From Candidatus Aphodomonas merdavium (GTDB taxonomy: Bacteria; Bacillota; Clostridia; Christensenellales; Aristaeellaceae), in the NCBI GenBank assembly GCA_018715585.1, contig DVLH01000021.1:1-31293 (forward strand): a stretch of DNA of 31,293 bases, in the 5' to 3' direction. Below are positions 14,997 to 23,693 of this stretch, piece after piece. The position numbers were made by a program, and so were the translations under genes. The notes beneath the pieces were generated by a model. It was not told where the DNA came from. It did not search any database and saw only the letters and a list, made by a program, of their open reading frames with translations. Position 1 is the stretch's first letter. Each line of letters opens with the position of its first letter.

Positions 14997-16886
14997 TTAT
15001 TCTTCCACCGCAGGCAGCTCCGGCATCAGCTGGACGTTCCACGCGCCTTCGCCGTCCGCCCCTTCCAACAGCCGCGCAAACTCGGGCAGATCCGAAATCT
15101 GCGCGCTTTCCTCCCAAAGCAAAACCTCCCGCGCGTTCCAGCCGGCCACTTTGGCCGCCTCCAGCGCAGCAAAGCAGCCCGCCGTATCGCCCGCAAGCAG
15201 GCAGATCTTGGCGCGCACTTTTTCCAGCGCGATACGCCCATTCTGCGCCGCCAGGCCCGTCACCCCTTCCAGCAGCGCCTCACAGCCGCTAAGCGCCTCC
15301 TGCGCGCCGGCCGCATCGCCCGTAGAAGCGAGCAAATAAGCATAGGCAGCCATCGCCTGCAGGTTGCCCTGCGCCGTTTCCAGCGCATCTTGTGCCATGG
15401 CGAGCGCCTGCTGCGCATCGCCCACCGCGGCGGTTAAAACGGCACGGTCCATCGCAAAATCGCCGGCGAGGAAGGGGAACTTCTCGCAAATCTCCTCGCA
15501 GCAGGCAAGCGCCTGCTCGTCTTCGCCCACCGTTGCATGCAGCGTCATGGACAGCGACAGCGTCTCGTAGTAGCCGGGATACTGCCGTTCAAGCTCTTCC
15601 ACCGCCGCCACGACATCGTCCAGCCGTCCCGCTGTATAGCAGGCCACGCCCAATAGATATAAGCCGTCCGGTTCTTCCAATTCATATGCCAGTGCATAGG
15701 CGGCAAACGCGCGCGCAGCCTGTTCCAGCTGGCCTGTTTGCATGGAATATTCGCCCAGATAGCGCATCGCTTCGCCAAAGGAGCTCGTCAGCGCTCCTGC
15801 CGCAAACCCTTGTGCCAGCGCATCGTATGCCGCTTCCAGCTCACCGTATCCCTGCATGCACACGCACGCCTCATATAAGCGCGCCAAAGCATAGTACGGC
15901 GATTCTTCTCCGATTTGCGAAAGCGACTGCCGTGCTGTCTCCCAATCCGATTGATTGACCGCGATGATCGCCCGGAACAGCGCTTCGCGCTCGGCGTCGC
16001 CTTCGCTGGCGCGCTCCACCTCCGCGAGCGCATCGTCATAACGCTCCAGCATGATCAGCACATCCATGCGGAGCAGGCGCGCCTGCGTCCAGTCCGGATC
16101 ATAGCGCAAAAGCGCGTCCACCTCGTCCAAGGCCTGCGACGGCTGATACAGCCTGCGGTAGCGGATGTCAGCCCGCTCGAGCCACATGTCATCCCCTGCG
16201 CCGCCAAAGAGAAGCTTGTCGATGGTGCGGACAGCGCTTTCAAACTCGCCGCCGCACAGGTACGCCGTATAGAGCCCATACACCGGGCCGAGATTCTCCG
16301 GCCACGCCTGCGCAGCTTCTTGGTAAACGCCAATCGCCTCATCATAGCGGCACAGCCCCACAAAAAACGCGCCCCGCAGCATGCACAGCTGCAGATCCTG
16401 CGCGCCTTCCAGCATCGAAAGCGCCTCGTCGCTTTCTCCGCCATAGTACAGCGCCTCCGCCAGTGCGGCTGTAAGCGTCGCATCCTCTGGCGCCTGTGCG
16501 TACATCTCCCGCGCCAGCGGCACCATCTCCAGCGACCGTCCCGCTTCCGCCATCACCTCGACGCACTGCAAAAAGACCATGCTCTGCGCGTCCTGCGCGC
16601 CATCGAGCAGCATTTGCAGCACGCTGAAAAGCGCGTCCGCATACTGTCCTTCGGCATCGGCATAGGCCATCAGGCAAAAAGCGTCGAAAACGAGCGATAA
16701 ATCGCCGTCCTGCGCGCACTCGGCCGCCTGCCGTGCCAGCGAAACAGCCTCGGACAGCTCCTGCGATGCATACGCCTGCTCCAACAGCGCCTGGGCCTCG
16801 TCCGTCTCTTCCCCAGCAGCCACCGCCACCGTCAAAACCAACGCCAGCGCCACAAGCAGCGCAAGCAGTTTTCGCCTCATAGCCAT
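14997..16886 (-). CDS. Secreted TPR-repeat protein
   Basis: About 629 residues. Candidate starts are GTG at 16895, ATG at 16886 (GGAGGAG 8 nt upstream, chosen) and ATG at 16880, which makes an ATGA overlap with the upstream stop. All overlap the ArsC-like gene, so translation is coupled. A signal peptide fills about residues 1-24 (RKLLALLVALALVLTVAVAA). The remainder is Ala/Leu/Tyr-rich paired helices with many 34-residue TPR-type units, e.g. 'GLCRYDEAIGVYQEAAQAWPENLGPVYGL' and 'LERYDDALAEVERA'. TPR superhelices are protein-binding scaffolds; being exported, it may assemble the two secreted proteins coded after it. That link is inferred from operon order. Confidence 0.87.
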   Translation of the reverse strand: MAMRRKLLALLVALALVLTVAVAAGEETDEAQALLEQAYASQELSEAVSLARQAAECAQDGDLSLVFDAFCLMAYADAEGQYADALFSVLQMLLDGAQDAQSMVFLQCVEVMAEAGRSLEMVPLAREMYAQAPEDATLTAALAEALYYGGESDEALSMLEGAQDLQLCMLRGAFFVGLCRYDEAIGVYQEAAQAWPENLGPVYGLYTAYLCGGEFESAVRTIDKLLFGGAGDDMWLERADIRYRRLYQPSQALDEVDALLRYDPDWTQARLLRMDVLIMLERYDDALAEVERASEGDAEREALFRAIIAVNQSDWETARQSLSQIGEESPYYALARLYEACVCMQGYGELEAAYDALAQGFAAGALTSSFGEAMRYLGEYSMQTGQLEQAARAFAAYALAYELEEPDGLYLLGVACYTAGRLDDVVAAVEELERQYPGYYETLSLSMTLHATVGEDEQALACCEEICEKFPFLAGDFAMDRAVLTAAVGDAQQALAMAQDALETAQGNLQAMAAYAYLLASTGDAAGAQEALSGCEALLEGVTGLAAQNGRIALEKVRAKICLLAGDTAGCFAALEAAKVAGWNAREVLLWEESAQISDLPEFARLLEGADGEGAWNVQLMPELPAVEE

Positions 16887-17212
16887 CTCTCCCACTCCTC
16901 CGGCCGGTAGCCCACCGTCGCCTCCTTGCCGTTTCTGACGATTGGCAGCACCAGCCTTCGGGGATCCTCCAGCAGCGCGTTAAAAACGGCTTCCTCCCCC
17001 GCCGCAAAGCGCGCGGGGCATTCCTTCCACGCCGCGCCCTCGCGGTCTACAAGCGCATCCAACCCCACGCGCGCCTTGACGGCCTCCAGCTCGCGCCGCC
17101 CCAGGCGCGCGCGGCCGAGGTCCACCAGTTGCACCGGCACGCGCCGTTCCTTAAAAAAGCGCTCCGCCTTTTGCACCTGGAAATTCTTTTTGCAAAAGTA
17201 AATCTGAATCAT
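16877..17212 (-). CDS. ArsC/Spx-family thioredoxin-fold protein
   Basis: 111 residues, usual for the family. It opens IQIYFCKKNFQVQKAERFFKE: Cys7 in the position of the ArsC/Spx catalytic Cys, then Q-x-x-K-A-x-x-F. The C-terminal 'RRLVLPIVRNGKEATVGYRPEEW' matches the family's cis-Pro and 'GF-x-x-x-x-W' region. The Spx C-x-x-C switch is absent (C-K-K-N), so it is neither a typical Spx nor clearly an arsenate reductase. It may be a YffB-like thiol protein. Its ATG overlaps the pepV stop (17209-17212, ATGA) and its end overlaps the TPR gene, so it belongs to the same transcript. Confidence 0.85.
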   Translation of the reverse strand: MIQIYFCKKNFQVQKAERFFKERRVPVQLVDLGRARLGRRELEAVKARVGLDALVDREGAAWKECPARFAAGEEAVFNALLEDPRRLVLPIVRNGKEATVGYRPEEWERWL

Positions 17213-18597
17213 TTTCCTGCCAGCGCCGCAATTGCGTGCGCAAAGATGCGGATGTTGAGCATCATTTTGTCAACGGAGATATTCTCCTCCGCCTGGTGGG
17301 CCAGATCCGTCTCGCCCGGGAAGTTGCAGCCGAACGCCACCGTGTTCACCAGCTGGCGCGAATATGTGCCACCGCCGATGGCGATAGGATAGCTCTCCTT
17401 GCCCGTCACGCGGTGGTAGACATCCAGCAGCTCCCGCACGATGAACGAATCCGCAGGCACGTGCAGCGGTTCGCTGTCGTTTAGCAGCTCTGCGTGCAGC
17501 CCCGCCTCCGCAAGGCGCATGCCGATCATCTTGCAGATCTGCTGCGCACTGGCCAGCACGGGATAGCGGATATCCAGCGCGGCGCTGGCGCTTTGCCCGT
17601 TGATGCGCAAAACGCCCAGGTTCATCGTCAATTCGCCGGAAACCGTATCTCTGACGTCGATGCCCAGCCCGGCGCCGTCATACGTCATGCCAATCGTCTC
17701 GGCCAGCCGTTCGATGACGGCACGGCTGCCGCCGCCCGCGCCGATTTCCTTCAGGCACAGCAGCAGCTGGCCCGCCGCGTTTTTCGCATGATACGGGAAC
17801 GCCGCATGGCCCGTCACGCCTTTGGAAACAAGGCGCACACGCCCGGGCGCACAGGGCTCTATCGTAACGTCATATCCTGTCGCGGTGATTTTTTCCTGCA
17901 GCGCCTGCAAATCCTCGCAGCCGATCTGCGCATACGCCATGCCGGGCACCACGTTATGCCGCTCGCCCGCCTCGACGGAATAGACCGGGTATTCCGCGCC
18001 TGCCTCGCCGGGCAGCTCCGCGCTCAGCCCGATGGTGCAGATGCCCTTTTCCGTGTTGATGACGGGATAGTCCGCATCCGGCGAAAAACCAAACGCGGGC
18101 AGGTCCGCGTGCTGGCGGTAATACGCCATGTCCTCCATGCCGCATTCCTCGTCGCACCCCAGGATCAGCCGCACGCGCCGCTTGAGCGGGACGCCCGCAT
18201 CCTGCACGGCCTTCATCGCCATCAGCCCCGCCAGCGCCGGGCCCTTGTCGTCCGTCGTTCCGCGGCCGTACACGACGCCGTCCTCCAGCTGCGCGCCGAA
18301 AGGATCGTGCTTCCAGCCGTCGCCGGCCGGGACCACGTCCAGATGCGCCACGATGCCCATCACTTCGCCCGCCTCGCCCATCTCGGCGTCGCCTGCATAG
18401 CCGTCAAAGCTGCGCGTGCGGAACCCGAGCGCCGCCGCATCGGCCAGCGCCGTCTCCAGCATCTCCTTCAGCGGCGCGCCAAAGGGCGCCCCCTCCTGCG
18501 CGTCCTGCTTCTCGCTGGGGATACGAATCCATTTGCACAGCAATTCCGTCACCTGCGGGCGCAGGGCTTCCACAGCGCGATCAATTCTTTCGTTCAT
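17209..18597 (-). CDS. pepV: Sapep/PepV-family dipeptidase (M20)
   Basis: 462 residues, normal length. A zinc metallopeptidase of family M20 that cleaves dipeptides in the cytoplasm. Metal-site motifs: HLDVVP (His85, catalytic Asp87), GRGTTDDKGP (bridging Asp116/117), GCDEECGMED (catalytic Glu and metal Glu, about 150-151), FSPDADYP (metal Asp near 174-176), and a C-terminal GGGTYSR and LAHQAEE with the last His. The lid domain lies between. First gene of the five-gene operon, with promoter at 18676-18704 and GGAGG 9 nt before the ATG. Confidence 0.96.
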   Translation of the reverse strand: MNERIDRAVEALRPQVTELLCKWIRIPSEKQDAQEGAPFGAPLKEMLETALADAAALGFRTRSFDGYAGDAEMGEAGEVMGIVAHLDVVPAGDGWKHDPFGAQLEDGVVYGRGTTDDKGPALAGLMAMKAVQDAGVPLKRRVRLILGCDEECGMEDMAYYRQHADLPAFGFSPDADYPVINTEKGICTIGLSAELPGEAGAEYPVYSVEAGERHNVVPGMAYAQIGCEDLQALQEKITATGYDVTIEPCAPGRVRLVSKGVTGHAAFPYHAKNAAGQLLLCLKEIGAGGGSRAVIERLAETIGMTYDGAGLGIDVRDTVSGELTMNLGVLRINGQSASAALDIRYPVLASAQQICKMIGMRLAEAGLHAELLNDSEPLHVPADSFIVRELLDVYHRVTGKESYPIAIGGGTYSRQLVNTVAFGCNFPGETDLAHQAEENISVDKMMLNIRIFAHAIAALAGK

Positions 18598-18675
18598 CTC
18601 CGCGTGCCTCCGTTTTGTTCTCGCGCCGCCAGAGCGCGTTTTTGTTCCAGCAGGATGCCATAAGCCTTTCGTTTC

Positions 18676-18704
18676 AGTATACCACCCGCCGCAAAGCGCG
18701 TCAA
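18676..18704 (-). promoter_or_regulatory. SigA-type promoter of the pepV operon
   Basis: On the minus strand TTGACG (18699-18704), 17-bp spacer, TATACT (18676-18681). It starts 11 bp past the methyltransferase stop codon. Confidence 0.87.
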
Positions 18705-18714
18705 ACGAGCAATT

Positions 18715-19719
18715 TCAGGCACGGACGCAAAAAACAGCATCGCGCAGGATGGATGCGTCCACGCGGTGGGCCAAGTCCCGGTACGGCGGCGAGTCCAGCG
18801 GCGAAAACCCCGCCCCGCGCAGCAGCGCTTCCATCGCCTCGCGCGCCAGCGTCGGCGCGTTCCAGCTCAGCGCCAGCACGCCGCCCGGGCGCAGGCATTC
18901 ACGCCATGCCGGCAGGCACGCGCCCAGCAGCGCGCGCGGCGTGCGCTCCCGCGCGGCGCCGCCCGCCACGCTGCCATGCTGCACGCCGTAGGGCAAATCG
19001 CCCAGCACGATATCAAAGCGGCCCTTGCCGAAATAACGGGGCGCCTGCGCGCTGTCGCCGCAGACAACCGTCAGCCGGCCCGGGCGCTGCGCCAGCGCTT
19101 CCTTCTCCCGCGCAAAGCGGAAATCCCATGTAGGCGCGCCAAAGCGCTTCTCCTCCCGGAGCGTATGTTTCCAGCGCTCCTGCTGCAAATATTTCCTGAA
19201 ATAAACGGCAGTATCGTGTGCAGGGACGCGCAGCAGCTCCACGCCCGCCGCTTCCCAGCCGAGCATCGCCGCCTCAAACAGCGTCGTCCCGCGGCCCGCG
19301 ACGGGGTCCAGTACGCGCAGCGGCTCGCTCTCTTCCCGCAGCGACAGCGCCGCCATCTGCAGCATCCATCGCGTAAAGAGCGCGTTTGTTTTGCCGGAGT
19401 ATTTTAAAATGGCGCTCAAATCCTCCCCGAAGGCGCGGCGGCGCAACAGCGGCAGCGGGCGCAGCAGCTCGCCTTCCAGGCAATAGAGCGCATACGCCCC
19501 GGACAGGCGGGAAAGGCACAGAAGGTCTGCCTCAAGCGGCGCCCGGGGCATGTCCACGGCATAATACTTTACGCCGCCGAGCATACACTCCCGCACGTTT
19601 TCGCCAGGCGCGTCCAAGCGTGCGGCGCACAGCGAAAGCTCGCTGAGAAACAGCTTGCGCGCCGCCTCAAAAAAGACGGCGTTTTCCCCGGGATGCGGCA
19701 AAATCACCACGGTCGTCAT
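18715..19719 (-). CDS. TRM11-like SAM-dependent nucleic-acid methyltransferase
   Basis: 334 residues from the ATG at 19717-19719 (GAGGTG 5 nt upstream); an upstream ATG at 19758 lacks a site. The C-terminal half is a Rossmann methyltransferase: motif I DPVAGRGTTLFEA (138-150) and catalytic DLPYG (241-245), the D/N-P-P-Y type that methylates an exocyclic amino group of a base. The pattern fits the TRM11/TrmG10 and RlmL-like RNA methyltransferases rather than a DNA enzyme. The N-terminal about 110 residues could be a substrate-binding part but show no clear THUMP domain. The target (probably tRNA or rRNA) is unknown. Divergent from the YkuS-like gene. Confidence 0.85.
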   Translation of the reverse strand: MTTVVILPHPGENAVFFEAARKLFLSELSLCAARLDAPGENVRECMLGGVKYYAVDMPRAPLEADLLCLSRLSGAYALYCLEGELLRPLPLLRRRAFGEDLSAILKYSGKTNALFTRWMLQMAALSLREESEPLRVLDPVAGRGTTLFEAAMLGWEAAGVELLRVPAHDTAVYFRKYLQQERWKHTLREEKRFGAPTWDFRFAREKEALAQRPGRLTVVCGDSAQAPRYFGKGRFDIVLGDLPYGVQHGSVAGGAARERTPRALLGACLPAWRECLRPGGVLALSWNAPTLAREAMEALLRGAGFSPLDSPPYRDLAHRVDASILRDAVFCVRA

Positions 19720-19791
19720 CGGTACACCTCGTTTCCGGCGGACGGTTAAAGCGCGCACGGCGCGGGCAAGCTAAACAGGGAGGGATGAAAC

Positions 19792-20034
19792 ATGCGCGTA
19801 CTCTATGAGCGCGGGCTTGCGCCGCTTGCGGCGGAGCTTTCCGCGCTGGGATTTGAAACGGCCGCGCTGGAGGACGGCGGCGAAGCGGACGCCGTGCTCT
19901 TTGCGGCAAGCGCGCACGCGGCGCTGCGGGCGCGGCCCGGCCCCGGCGGCGCGCTGCTGCTCAACGCGCGGGGGATGAACGCTGCGCAGGCGGCCAACGC
20001 GCTGCGCAAAAGGGCGCAGGGCCCGGTATTGTAG
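19792..20034 (+). CDS. YkuS-like small protein (UPF0180)
   Basis: 80 residues; ATG behind GGGAGGG. The C-terminal part LLLNARGMNAAQAANALRKR resembles the 'INAQGMTADEV' end of the UPF0180/YkuS family. The middle 'EADAVLFAASAHAALRARP' matches the family's alpha/beta layout around the 'CDCCVITG' segment, without the cysteines. Function unknown in the family. The stop codon is part of the inverted repeat that terminates murG from the other strand. Very GC-rich, but with a good ribosome-binding site. Confidence 0.72.
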   Translation: MRVLYERGLAPLAAELSALGFETAALEDGGEADAVLFAASAHAALRARPGPGGALLLNARGMNAAQAANALRKRAQGPVL

Positions 20035-20044
20035 CCCTGCGCCC
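20008..20044 (-). terminator. murG terminator lying inside the 3' end of the YkuS-like gene
   Basis: An 11-bp perfect inverted repeat, GGGCGCAGGGC (20012-20022) and GCCCTGCGCCC (20034-20044). Read on the minus strand it is followed by TTTTGCG. On the plus strand it covers the last codons and the TAG of the YkuS-like gene and is followed by GCCGGTTTATTT, so it may serve both convergent genes. Confidence 0.8.
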
Positions 20045-20050
20045 GCCGGT

Positions 20051-21115
20051 TTATTTGGCCGTCTTTTCGATGATCTCGATCACCTTCGCCGTGCCGTCAT
20101 GAAGCGGCTCTGCCTCCATCGCGCGGCGGCATGCCTCTCGCCCGTCATAGAGGGCGAACAGCGCCTCCGTCAGCGATTGCGGCGTCATCTCTTCCTGCGG
20201 CAGCACGCGCGAAAAGCCGCGCTTTTGGAACGAAGCGGCGTTTAAAATTTGGTCGCCGCGGCTTGCGCCCTTTGGATACGGCACGAGCAGCGCGGGCTTT
20301 TTCAGCGCCAGGATCTCGCTCAGCGCGTTTGCCCCGGCACGCGAGAGCATGCAGTCCGTCGCGGCGAACAGGTCCGGCAGCTCGTCGGAGACGTATTCCT
20401 TTTGCACATAGCCGCGCTTTCCCGCAAGCGACGCGTCCAGGTTGCCTTTGCCGCAGATATGCGCTACGTCAAAGCGCGGCAGCAGCGCATCCAGCGCCTC
20501 GCGCAGCGCCTTGTTGACGCTCGCCGCGCCGGAGGAGCCGCCCATCATCGTCAGCACCGGCTTTTTGCCGTCAAACCCGAGGAACGCAAGCCCCCGCTCG
20601 CGCTTGCCGCCAAACAGCGACGCGCGCAGCGGCGTCCCCGTATACACCGCCTTCTCGCCCAGCAGCTTTGCCGCCTCCGGGAACGTGGTGCAGACCACCT
20701 TGGCCATCGGCGCGGTCAGCTTGTTGGCAAGCCCCGGCGTGATGTCGCTTTCATGCAAAACGGCCGGGACCCTGTGCAGCCACGCGCCGTACACCACAGG
20801 CACGGATACGAACCCGCCCTTGGAGAACAGCACGTTCGGCCGCAGCTTGCGCATGAGCGCGGCAGCTTCCCCCGCTCCCCAGAGCACGCGGAAAGGATCG
20901 GAAAAATTCTTCAGGTCAAAATAACGGCGCAGCTTGCCGGAATGAATCGTATGGTACTTCACACCGTCCACCGCCTCGACGAGCCCGCGCTCCATGCCGT
21001 CTGCCGTGCCGATGTAATGCACATCCCAGCCCGCCTGCAAAAAGTGCGGGATCAGCGCAAGGTTGGGCGTGACGTGGCCGGCCGTTCCGCCGCCCGTGAA
21101 CACAATGCGTTTCAT
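20051..21115 (-). CDS. murG: UDP-GlcNAc:lipid I N-acetylglucosaminyltransferase MurG
   Basis: 354 residues from the ATG at 21113-21115 (GGGAGG 7 nt upstream); the open frame upstream runs through the promoter. It adds GlcNAc to lipid I to make lipid II for peptidoglycan at the inner face of the membrane. Family marks: glycine loop TGGGTAGHVTPNLAL (7-21), FSKGGFVSVPV near 98-108, HESDITPGLANK in the membrane-association region, MMGGSSGAASVNKAL near 190-205, and SRAGANALSE with KKPALLVPYP in the UDP-GlcNAc pocket. It stands outside any visible division/cell-wall cluster, with its own promoter and terminator. Confidence 0.97.
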   Translation of the reverse strand: MKRIVFTGGGTAGHVTPNLALIPHFLQAGWDVHYIGTADGMERGLVEAVDGVKYHTIHSGKLRRYFDLKNFSDPFRVLWGAGEAAALMRKLRPNVLFSKGGFVSVPVVYGAWLHRVPAVLHESDITPGLANKLTAPMAKVVCTTFPEAAKLLGEKAVYTGTPLRASLFGGKRERGLAFLGFDGKKPVLTMMGGSSGAASVNKALREALDALLPRFDVAHICGKGNLDASLAGKRGYVQKEYVSDELPDLFAATDCMLSRAGANALSEILALKKPALLVPYPKGASRGDQILNAASFQKRGFSRVLPQEEMTPQSLTEALFALYDGREACRRAMEAEPLHDGTAKVIEIIEKTAK

Positions 21116-21145
21116 GGCAAACCTCCCGATGCTTTTTCGTGCTGT

Positions 21146-21175
21146 ATTATATTCCCCGAAAAAGGCGCGCGTCAA
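21146..21175 (-). promoter_or_regulatory. SigA-type promoter of murG
   Basis: On the minus strand TTGACG (21170-21175), 18-bp spacer, TATAAT (21146-21151). Confidence 0.85.
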
Positions 21176-21213
21176 GCGCGGCGGCGGCAAAACGGCGCGC
21201 GGCTTTTGCGCGC

Positions 21214-21243
21214 AAAAGGCGGCGGGCTTTGCGCCCCGCCGCC
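21214..21243 (-). terminator. Intrinsic terminator after the PRPP synthetase gene
   Basis: On the minus strand GGCGGCGGG and CCCGCCGCC arms (21235-21243 and 21218-21226) are followed by TTTTGCG. Confidence 0.8.
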
Positions 21244-21268
21244 AGTTTGTTCCTTTCCGGCCAATGCG

Positions 21269-22486
21269 TCACGGCCCCGGGATAATTCCCGATTCCACCT
21301 GCATGGCGTGATAGTTGCTGAGCAGCCGCTTGATGCGGTCCATCGGGTTGAGCAGCGCATGCAGGCTGTGGTCATGGTTGAGCGTGGCGATGATGTAGGA
21401 GATATATTTGGACATGTCCACCTCGATAAACCACTCGCGCTCGCGCAGCCCCTGCGGCAGGAAGTTCAAATTGCAGCCAAGCACCCTGCAGAACGCGCCC
21501 TCGTCATACGCCTTTTGGAAAGCGTCCATGCCGTTTGTAAAAAAGCAGAACGTGCCGGCGATGAAAATGCGGTTGGCCTTGCGGCTTTTCAGCTCGCGCG
21601 CCAAATCGAGGATGGATTCGCCGGTAGCGATGATGTCATCCGAGACGAGGATATCCTTGCCCGCCACGTCGTCGCCCAGGTATTCATGGGCGATGATGGG
21701 GTTGCGGCCGTTGACGACGCGGGAATAGTCGCGCCGTTTATAGAACATGCCCAAATCCAGCCCCAACACGGTGCTGTAGAAGATGTTGCGGCTGATCGCG
21801 CCTTCGTCCGGGGAGATAATCGTCATATGGTCCTTATCCAGGCGCAGATCCGAAATGGAGCGCAGGAGCGCCTTGAGCACCTGGTAGTACGGGTTGACCG
21901 ACTCAAACCCCATCAGCGGGATGGCGTTTTGCACGCGCGGGTCATGGGCGTCGAAGGTGATGATGTTGGAAACGCCCATGTTGTAGAGCTCCTGCAGCGC
22001 CATGGCGCAGTCCATCGACTCGCGGCCGGTGCGCCGGTGCTGGCGGCTTTCATAGAGGAAGGGCATGATGACGTTGATGTGCTGCGCCTTGCCGCGGATG
22101 GCGGAGATGATGCGCTTGAGGTCCTGGTAGTGGTCGTCGGGGGACATCGGAACGCTGCGGCCGTACATCGTATATTCCACCTGGTAAGCCGTCACGTCAG
22201 AGATGATGTAGATATCATAGCCGCGCACGCTGCCGCGCAAAAGCCCTTTGCCCTCGCCCGTACCAAAGCGCGGGCAGGATACGCCCAGCAAAAACGATTC
22301 GCGCTCGTATCCGGGGCTTGTATAAAGCTCGACGTCCTTGTTTTCCTTCAGGTCGCGCCAGCGCATCAGATATGCGTTCACGCGCTCGCCCAGCATTTCG
22401 CAGCCGGGCATGGCAATGATGCCAAGCGGGCCGCGCGGTGCGGTTTCAAACGGATCCCGATACAACCCCGGTTGTTTGCCCTCCAT
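21269..22486 (-). CDS. prs: Ribose-phosphate pyrophosphokinase (long form)
   Basis: 405 residues, about 90 more than the usual 315. It makes PRPP from ribose-5-phosphate and ATP for nucleotide, His and Trp synthesis. Recognised by the PRPP-binding loop VSDDIIATGES (281-291), FDAHDPRVQNAI (178-189) in the ribose/ATP region, the catalytic flexible loop RQHRRTGRES (148-157), and SPDEGAISR (225-233). The extra length lies before residue 25, around 50-90 ('ENKDVELYTSPGYERESFLLG') and at the C-terminus. This divergent clostridial type may differ in allosteric control. The ATG has AGGAGG 11 nt upstream, slightly far. Confidence 0.93.
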   Translation of the reverse strand: MEGKQPGLYRDPFETAPRGPLGIIAMPGCEMLGERVNAYLMRWRDLKENKDVELYTSPGYERESFLLGVSCPRFGTGEGKGLLRGSVRGYDIYIISDVTAYQVEYTMYGRSVPMSPDDHYQDLKRIISAIRGKAQHINVIMPFLYESRQHRRTGRESMDCAMALQELYNMGVSNIITFDAHDPRVQNAIPLMGFESVNPYYQVLKALLRSISDLRLDKDHMTIISPDEGAISRNIFYSTVLGLDLGMFYKRRDYSRVVNGRNPIIAHEYLGDDVAGKDILVSDDIIATGESILDLARELKSRKANRIFIAGTFCFFTNGMDAFQKAYDEGAFCRVLGCNLNFLPQGLREREWFIEVDMSKYISYIIATLNHDHSLHALLNPMDRIKRLLSNYHAMQVESGIIPGP

Positions 22487-22528
22487 AGGTTATCCAGCCT
22501 CCTATGCACTTCGTTCCATTCTTATGCA

Positions 22529-22557
22529 ATTATAGCATGTTTTTCCCTGCCGGTCGA
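22529..22557 (-). promoter_or_regulatory. Extended -10 promoter of prs
   Basis: On the minus strand TCGACC (22552-22557), 17 bp, TATAAT (22529-22534) with TGC just before it. The -35 is poor; the extended -10 compensates. It lies 30 bp after the recA stop, with no clear recA terminator between. Confidence 0.75.
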
Positions 22558-22586
22558 GCGGGCGGCGTGGAGTTTTTCCGTTTGGT

Positions 22587-23672
<1,086 letters not shown>

Positions 23673-23693
23673 GGATGCATACCCCTTCCGGTT

